Source of the DNA: Pomphorhynchus laevis
Taxonomy: Eukaryota > Acanthocephala > Palaeacanthocephala > Echinorhynchida > Pomphorhynchidae
DNA length: 64,000 bases
NCBI GenBank assembly: GCA_012934845.2
Contig: WNNJ02001950.1
Location: 1-64,000 of the forward strand
Direction of reading: 5' to 3'
Under the pieces are notes generated by a model, which was not told the DNA's origin, ran no database searches, and was given only the letters and a program-made list of their open reading frames with translations. How positions within the stretch are numbered: the stretch's first letter is position 1; every line of letters starts with the position of its first letter. Of the stretch, positions 13,401 to 22,400 are shown one piece after another. A program made the position numbers and the translations under genes.

Positions 13401-16400
13401 TTCTTCGTTTCGTTAAATTTATTAGGAATGAAACCCCTTTAAACCAATAAAAATCCCTAGTTCATTTTAACCATTAAATCTTGTGGATAAAATCTTATAA
13501 AACTAATCTTAAAATATAAGAATTTAAGATTTAAATTGCAGTTGCTACTATGCACGAATACTAACATGATTAAATATAGTGAAATAAAAAGTTTATTAAT
13601 TAAAAAAGTTGAAATAAAATAAAAAAAAAACAAAAAAAATCAAAATTATATCATTAATTTATAATTAATTTTTAAATTAATTTATTATTAAATTGATAAA
13701 ATCTACTTACGTAATGCACAAGTTCGATATGTACAGAACTATGCCCGAAGGTATCGATTTGCCACGAAACATTTGGCAAGATTCCAAAGTTTCGGTTTAA
13801 GAAAGATCGTCCGAGAGTCATTTGATCAATTGTGGCACGATAATGTGTACATGCCTCATCACTCATTACCCATCCACCGTTTGCAAATGAAAGCTGACCT
13901 GTTCAACGTCAATAAAAATTTGAGTATTGCTTCATATACATGTACCATCATGAATTAAGTCAAAAACAAGGATTTTAATGTGTTCAGGTTGTTGCAAGTA
14001 CCAATAACGGAAATATACGACCTCAACAATAAGAAATTTTTTATTCTTATCATTTTGTAGCTCTCCGATAACTGTATCGTAAATGTATTGAACTCCAGCA
14101 CTCTGTACTTGATCGTTTACTAAAGCAGTCAATAATAAAATAACGTAAAATATTTATTATGTATAAAAATAGATGAAATGAACGATAATAAGCAAATTGT
14201 TAAATAAGTAGTTTTGATAAACTCTAATCCTTATTCTGATACATTGTCTATTATTTATTAGTCAATTCATAAAAGTTGACTTTTATTTCAAATTTTAATT
14301 TTAAATTTTAACTTGATATAAATTATATAAAATATTATATAACAATTATTTTTATTTATGATTATTTATTATTTAATTATTTGAATTTTATTTAACATTA
14401 TTTTTTAATTTCTAATATAAAATATGAAGACTAAGTTAGCTGATCTGAACTATTTAATGCAAGATTAGAATATTTAAACAACTTTAAACAAATTAATATT
14501 AATAAACGTTTTATTTTAAATATAAATAAAAGACATTTAATTTTTTATCATTTAACATTTGAAAAGTTTCATCAGTTCTTCGTCAAAACGTTTCATCGAA
14601 TTAGAGGTTATTTATTTGAGGTTATAAATCTTAAAGGAGGAATTGAATGAGTAATACAAATTTAATGTAAAAATGCTGAATGAATAACTATTTAACTTTA
14701 ATATAATTGATCTTTTTAATAAAGTTTCCAATATTAAATATAAATGACCAAATCAATCGAAACAATTGAACGAACTAATAAAATATGAGAGAGAAAATAC
14801 ATAAAAACTATAGCCGTTTATATTTTAAAATTAAAATGAATTTTTATGATAATTTAGTCTTTTATTAATATATTGATGAAGATGTAAGAGGTTTTCCAAA
14901 ATAACTGCTGTATTATTAAGTTTTAACCAATGTTCGTCGTCAAATAAAGCGACCAACCCTACGAATTACCTGATAATAAATAATGCATTCCTTAGAAATA
15001 ACTGATATTTCTATCAAAATTCGAATTATTAAAATTAAATAAATTATGCAATTTATAAAAACTGTATTGAAAGCATAATGATCTAAATGATGTGACTAGA
15101 TTAATATATAATAGATATTGCGTTAAAATGAGAATATTTTCTTTCTAAGATTGAAACGGATAAATAATTAAAAGCTTGAAAATCAATTAAGATACAATTA
15201 ATTTTAAATTAATTTATATTTATTCATAGAATTGAAATTTAAAATAAAAACAAAATATAAAACTATATAAAATTGAATTTATTTAATTATATCTGTAACT
15301 AATTAAATCAGCTAACTGAGTCTACGTATTGTTATAATTATTTAATTATTATATTTAATAATTAGCTAACAGTTTTCACCAATTAGAATGCAATTTTTGC
15401 TTAGTGTCAATTGATTTGTATTTAATACCAAGCTTTGAAACATATTAATTTTGGCGTTAATAATCATCAAATAAATTATTTTACTATTAGATGTGCTCAA
15501 AGTGTGCAACTTTAAGCCGTGCTCGTAATGTTTCGACAAATTAAATCAGCTAACTGAGTCTACGTATTGTTATATAATTATAAAATAAACAAAACATAAT
15601 AATGCTAAATCAAAATTTAATAATTAAATAATAAAATTAATAATTGTTTTTAGATTTTCTATAATTTAAATCAAGTTAAAATAAAAATTTTGAAATTTAA
15701 AATAAAAGTCATTTTTATGAATTGACTAATAAATAACAGACGTTGTATCAGAATAAGTATTAGAGATCATCAGGAGGAACTGATATGCTATCAGGTTCCG
15801 GCCCCTAACTCCTCTACCCAACATGGCAGCGGGGCCAAATACATGCTAATGATGTATTTCCTCAGATAAAACTATCTAGTATCTTATTCTAATACAAAGT
15901 ATATTATTTATTATCCATCCATAAAAATTTGCCACTTAAGAGTTTAAATTTATTCTTTATATTATTGTGTTGATTTATATATTTTACTATTTTCTGCTTG
16001 ATGTTATTTTAATAGTAACCTAGTTTAAAATATGTATCTATTAAATTATTTAAATGATTTTGAAGAAAGCCAATATCATTACATATTGTTGCAATTCTTA
16101 AAATTTCATTATTTAATGTATTATATTTTATATTATATGGTATGCATGAATGCTCATGCAAAAATATGTTTCTTGTAAATTTAAATATGTCATCTTTACG
16201 ATATAAATTAATAGTAGTTTTAGTTAATGTTAATTTAATGTTCATATCTAGATATACACCTTCTTTATCATTAATATTGGTTTTGTTAAGAATAAGGCTT
16301 TCTGGATAAATGTGCTCACTAATTGAATAAAAATTATTAGAATTAAATACACATATATCATCAATGTATCGAATCATATATTTCATATATTTATATTGTT

Positions 16401-19400
16401 CAGATTTAGTTTTTACATAGTTATGCACAAATTCATATTCTATAAAGCTTAAAAACAAGTCAGCTATAATTGGGCTACTATTACCACCTATTGGAACACC
16501 TTTTACTTGTCTAAATATAGATGTCCCTACTTTTAAATAATTTTGATTTATCAAAATATTTAAGGATTCTATTAATTCAATTTTATCCATATATTTATAT
16601 TTATTTGATGGTTTAATTTTTGTTAGATAGGCGTTATAATTATTATAACATATATATGTATATCTTTTTCCGAATATAAGGTTAATTAATTTTACTAACG
16701 CTTCTTTAATATCTACTAAATCTAGATTTGTATAAAGCGTACTAAAATCGTATGTATTTATATTTTGAAAATTTATTCCTTTTGTCTGTTCTAAAAATTC
16801 TTTTGTAGAATTAATACTGAAATAGTGTTTTATCCCAGTATTAATTTCGATTACCTTGCGATATTTTTAAAGTGTGCTTTAATTACTTTAAGTATTTTAT
16901 TCATATAGACAGAAAGTGGTTTTAATGTACATTTAAACGCACTACATATGAACCTAGGTTTTATTGGATTTTTATGTAATTTTGGATTCCAATATAATAT
17001 AGGTATAGTTTTATTATCTAATTCAAACTTTATACCCTTTTTATCCATTATAGAACAGTGACTTGTAATAATTGTTTCTAAACTCAACTCACTACGTTCA
17101 TATGTTGGATTTACATTTAAATCATTAGAATTAACCTCTTTCATTAGTATATCACAATAAAGCCTTTTTGCAAATGAAGACAAAGTTATTACTAGCTTTA
17201 TCAATAGTTGTTATTATATAGTTATCCTTTAATTTAGTAAGTTCTTAATACATATCTTTATTAATTTTATCTTTCCTTTTATAATTGTTTGTTATTTTCA
17301 TTTTATTTTTAATTTTATCAAATATATAATCTTTCCAAATTTTTATCTTAGATATATTCGAGCTTTCACTATTAATCAGCTTACTAAAGTAATCATTTAA
17401 GTTATTATATAACGAACTGTAAATTTTATTTTTGTCGTTGTTGTTATTTAATCTATATTTATACCCTTTTGATAGCAGCTTTCTTAATTCACAATTCTCA
17501 ATTAATTCTAGATTATGGGTACATATATGTTCATTTATTTTATCAAAACTAAGACTTTTACAATTGCATTCTGTTTCCATTATGTTTCTAATATTATCGT
17601 TACATATTGATTTTAATTCTTTATTATAATTACAAATTTTTCGTCCTAATGGTGGTAGGAGTTTATACCTTATTTTAGGAATATATTTACTTAAATCTGA
17701 CCCTATTATTTCTTTACTTTTAGAATTATTTAAAAGTCCGGCTATATTTATGTTATCTATACATTTATTAATGAAGTTTATGGTTAATGTATATTTTCTA
17801 TTGTTATTATTTACATTTAGTGTACGATTATAGTATTTTGTATTACAATAACTGTCTATTATACAACTTAGCCTATCATAGTCGTTAATTAATTTTTGAT
17901 TTATTGAACATATGATATCTTTAGAAAAACTTCTTATATTTACATAAAGATCTTTTAGCTTATTATCACTTAAAAGTTGTTTTAATATTTCTAATTGTTC
18001 ATTTATATACATATCTTTTTTAATATTTTTAACTCTATTTTTCCTATTCCTTTTATCACCATGACTTCTTGGTTTGCGTTTAACCGGATTATTATAATAT
18101 AGTTGTTTATTATGTATTATACTACTTCTGCCAATTCCTTGTACCACGTCATTCAATCCTAATGGGTACATAAAATTAAGCGTTTTAATCCAAAAATCTT
18201 CTTTTTCTAATAGTTTTTGATTTAATATTGAAATGTTTTCTTCGATAATATGTTCTAAAATAAATAATTTACAGTTTTTAATATCATGTCCTATTAATCT
18301 CATATGTTTATGAAATATAGTTTGACTATTATGCTGTATATTATATATGTGTTGCCTAAACCTAGTTTTTAACATTTGATATGTTTTTCCTATATATTGC
18401 AATCCACATGTGCATTGTATTAGATACACTACACCTGCGGTATTGCAGTTACAATTATTATTAATATTTAATGAAAAACATTTGTTTGTCGTATTACTTA
18501 CGATACAATTATCATTATTTATAACATCACAAACTATACAATTTTTCTGTTACATTTAAAAGATCTAAAATTGAAATCATTAGTACTTACGTATATAAGT
18601 AAGTACTAATGTAACTTTTAAGTTACATTAGTACTTGAGTTTATATTAAGTACTAATATAAGTAAGTACTAATATAACTTTTATAACAAAAGTTATATTC
18701 TATTCATAATATTTAAAACTATAAAACTCAAAGCTTTACTATAAATAATTAAATATAAATTCAGTTGAGAGAACCATCTTTGATTTGCGTTTTCTTTAAA
18801 ATATCAAAGTTTAGTTATAAGTAATGTAAAGTATTATTAAAGATGTATAAATATTATTTATTATTTAGTTATAATTTATATATTTATTTTATTCATCCTT
18901 TTTAATATTTAAAAATCAAAAAACAATAGCACGATATGAAGAAGCGACTATCTTATATTGGCGACCAAATGATTATACAATGTTAATAAACCAAACAAAT
19001 AATACAAGAATATACCACTGTATTATTTAAAGTATGTTTCGTTTGTTCTATATTTTATATGTAGATATAAATCATTTGAACACTTTTGCATTACAGCAGC
19101 GTAAAACAACGTATATACATCGCCATATACATTGCTTACACGAATCATATTACTTAATTGGTTGGTTTCATATTATCCTCATGTGGTTCTTTCAATCCTA
19201 TGTTATATACATAACATATGTATATGTTGATGTAATAATATATTACATGTAATATAAAGAAATATAAAGCAATGCAGATCGAAATATAAGAGTTAAACTA
19301 TACTAACGAGCAACAAGTTGTCATTTAAAAGTTACAATCAGATTTATTATCTTTCATATTTTTTTTTCATTTCATAAAATAATGTTTTTAGTTTAAAAAT

Positions 19401-22400
19401 AACACTTTTGTCAAACAGCCATTTACAGTATACACTATTGTAAGCTGAGAAACATCGTTTATTCTAGAAAAGATAATACAATTTTAAAATTTCTCCTTAG
19501 TTAAGAAAAGGCTGTATTTATTTTATCTTTGAGAAACAAAATTTCAAATTCTATTTTTCCTCTGATTGTTACATGATATTATCCTCACATGTAGTGTTCC
19601 TATTTGTGATACAGCATAAGGCTACTAATCAGTCTGGGTTGATCTCATTAGCTGCTGACCCAGGCCTACATTTCACGTTTCAACCCTTATTATCTGCTTA
19701 CTCCGTACACTTATGCTGATCGGATTCGAACTCAAGACGTCTATATCTTTATTCAACGCTGCATCCACTAGTGTAGATATAATAGGTAGGTTTATAATAG
19801 ATCGTATGAATACGATCCCCTACCAAAAGTAATATGCATCAGTGTATATCTGCACCACTGTAGCAGCCGGTCTAGTGGATGTAGCGTAGAATCGAGATAC
19901 AGACGTCCTGAGTTCGAATCCGATCATCATCAGTGTACGGAGTAAGCAGATTATAAGGGTCGGAACGTAAAATGTAGGTCTGGATCAGCAGCTAATGAGA
20001 TCAACCCAGACTGATTCGTAGCGTCCTACTGTATCAAAAATAGGATCAATACATGTGAGGATAATATCATGTAACAATCAGAAGAATTTCAGCTCACAGA
20101 TGCAGTCAAGTTAAATTAAAATTTTATATTATTTCGTATATATTATCAAATAATCTATTTTATATTATAACGTTTAAGTTCACTCGCTTGATGCTATTAG
20201 AATGGTATCCAGTATGCACGCCGCACTCTCCATGTTCAATTGATTGAATAATTATTTCTTGATGTAAATTATCCTCGAGTCATTTAATAAAACAAATTAA
20301 GAAGAAATGTAGTTATTTAAAGTTGAATAGATTTAATTATATTTATAATAATTATATATTTATTTATATTATATATAAATAAATTTGTATATATCTATTA
20401 AAAATAAAATTCTTATTGTTCCCATAACATAAATATTCTATTTCGGAACCAAGAATAGATAAATTCTATATCTACAAGGCCATATTTTCAATGACAACTG
20501 CCACATCATCAACCGTATGAACAGGATCCTAGCATAACAAAAAATAGTTACAGTACTAGTTCTGGTAACAGCTGTCAACGAAATATAGCTCGCTTAGAAT
20601 GAAATTTGTTTTCTTGATTTAAAAAAGGATATTTCCATTTATATATAAATTAATGTTAGTTTTAAAAGACATTTTACCAATACCATAACTGTAATAATTT
20701 AATTAACATTTCGGCCAATTTCAGTTACCCTGAGATTGGCGAAATCTCAGGGTAACTAAAATTGGCAGAAACGTTAAATAAATTATTACAGTTATGGTAT
20801 TGGTAAGATGTCTTTCAAAACTAACAAAATCTGCACACGAATGTAATTCTATCATATATAAATTAATAACTCAAAACGAGAGTGATACCAATCCGCGTGA
20901 ATTTTGTTACTAATAAATTAATGTGTTGAATAGTAAATTAAAAAATATTTTACGAATAGTTAGCATAATATTTTTTCGTCGCCCTAATATCAAAATATGT
21001 TGGATAACAATAAAGTATGCTTAAATGTACGTAATATTACAATTACAGTACTTTTAATAATTTAGGTTAAGATAATATAGAAACTATATATATAGTTTAA
21101 CTATATAAAAAATATAGTTTATAGTTTATAGTTTAAACTATATAGTTTAACTATATTAAACTATATAAATATAGTTTAGAATTTGTAAAATATCAATGAA
21201 ACTTTATTCTAATAAAAATAACTTTGATATTTTTTAATGTGTTATTGGAAACGAATATATATAGCAGCTCTACTATCATTTTTAAGAATAAACATTTAAT
21301 AAGTTAAAAAATATAAAAAAATTAAATATTTTTAATTTAAATTTAAAATAAATTTCAAACAATAAATATATTAAAATTTTGATTTATTCATAATTATTCA
21401 ATTTACAATTATTTGAAAATTTAGAACTAATATTTTATAATGAATAATAATTCTAAATAATCGTAAAATAATTGATAATTATTAGAATTATTAGTTTTGA
21501 ATCATTAAAATGTTAAAATGTAAACAATGATTATTTAATTGAATATATTTTAATCAGGTTTATAAAGTGGTATTAGTCTAGTTTTAAATTAATTTTTAAA
21601 ATATGAGTCTTTTATCATTATAAATGTATTACTTTCTAATGACAAAATTCTTAGATAACTATATTTATTATTTTGATTATGACTTGAGATTACTTCAGAT
21701 TATGACTTGTTGAGATTATGACACTTGAGATTATGACTCGTTGCTCACTCATAAATGTTGTTCTTAAAAATCACACCTAAACTATCTCGATTATATCTCA
21801 ACAATTTAAACTCGTGTTGTTATTCCTGTTTATCGAATTTTCCCTGATCCTTTACTAAAATCGCTCAAACTTTATCGATTTATCTTAAAAAGTGTTGATG
21901 ATAAGTCAATGTGATAAGTCATTTCATACAATTAAAATTTTCAGTAAAAATTTTCGAGTCATGCCCCTCCGCCCAAAAATTCGATGGCATCATGTATTTC
22001 CTCTTCATATCCTTCTCTAGTCAACAATTATATATAATGCTCGTTCCGTCTAAGTCTTCTGAACACCAGTTCTATTCTTCACAAAATTGACATACTTCTT
22101 GATTTCTTTGTAAAACAATTACTAGATTTTTCTGTCTGACTGTATTTGCAAGTATCCATTGCATTAATAAATAACACTGTTTTAACTGTTAATCGATTAA
22201 CTCGCTGATCTAACATCATTTTGTTTACCTTCCTCGTAACATTTATTCATCATCAGCTACTTTAGTATTCGTTTAGATCGCTTTCTAGATCGATAAGATC
22301 ACTTTGAAACTTCGTCTGATTACGATTCCGTGAAACCTATAACTCGCCTGACCGACTTAAACCTCCATTAACTAACCAATATCCTAATCACTTTCTTGTT

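Larger units (their letters stand above)
15766..18560 (-). mobile_element. Penelope-like element, permuted (GIY-YIG before RT)
   Basis: In reading direction: Cys-rich finger and GIY-YIG endonuclease, a connector with a CxC (CNC), then reverse transcriptase. This EN-CxC-RT order is the hallmark of the N-terminal-endonuclease Penelope-like elements (Naiad/Chlamys group) and opposite to canonical RT-GIY-YIG elements. Coding is spread over three frames, so this copy is not functional as it stands. The 3' untranslated region (15766-16008) recurs in the fragments at 28-30 kb. Same strand as the host gene, in intron 2. Confidence 0.85.

Noticed and set aside
19860-19930. Functional tRNA gene
   Set aside because: Box A and B words are present, but the acceptor and anticodon arms do not pair and an inverted relative lies next to it; a SINE head explains it better.
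21070-21175. Regulatory palindrome cluster
   Set aside because: Pure ATAGTTTAAACTAT simple sequence, expected in AT-rich introns.
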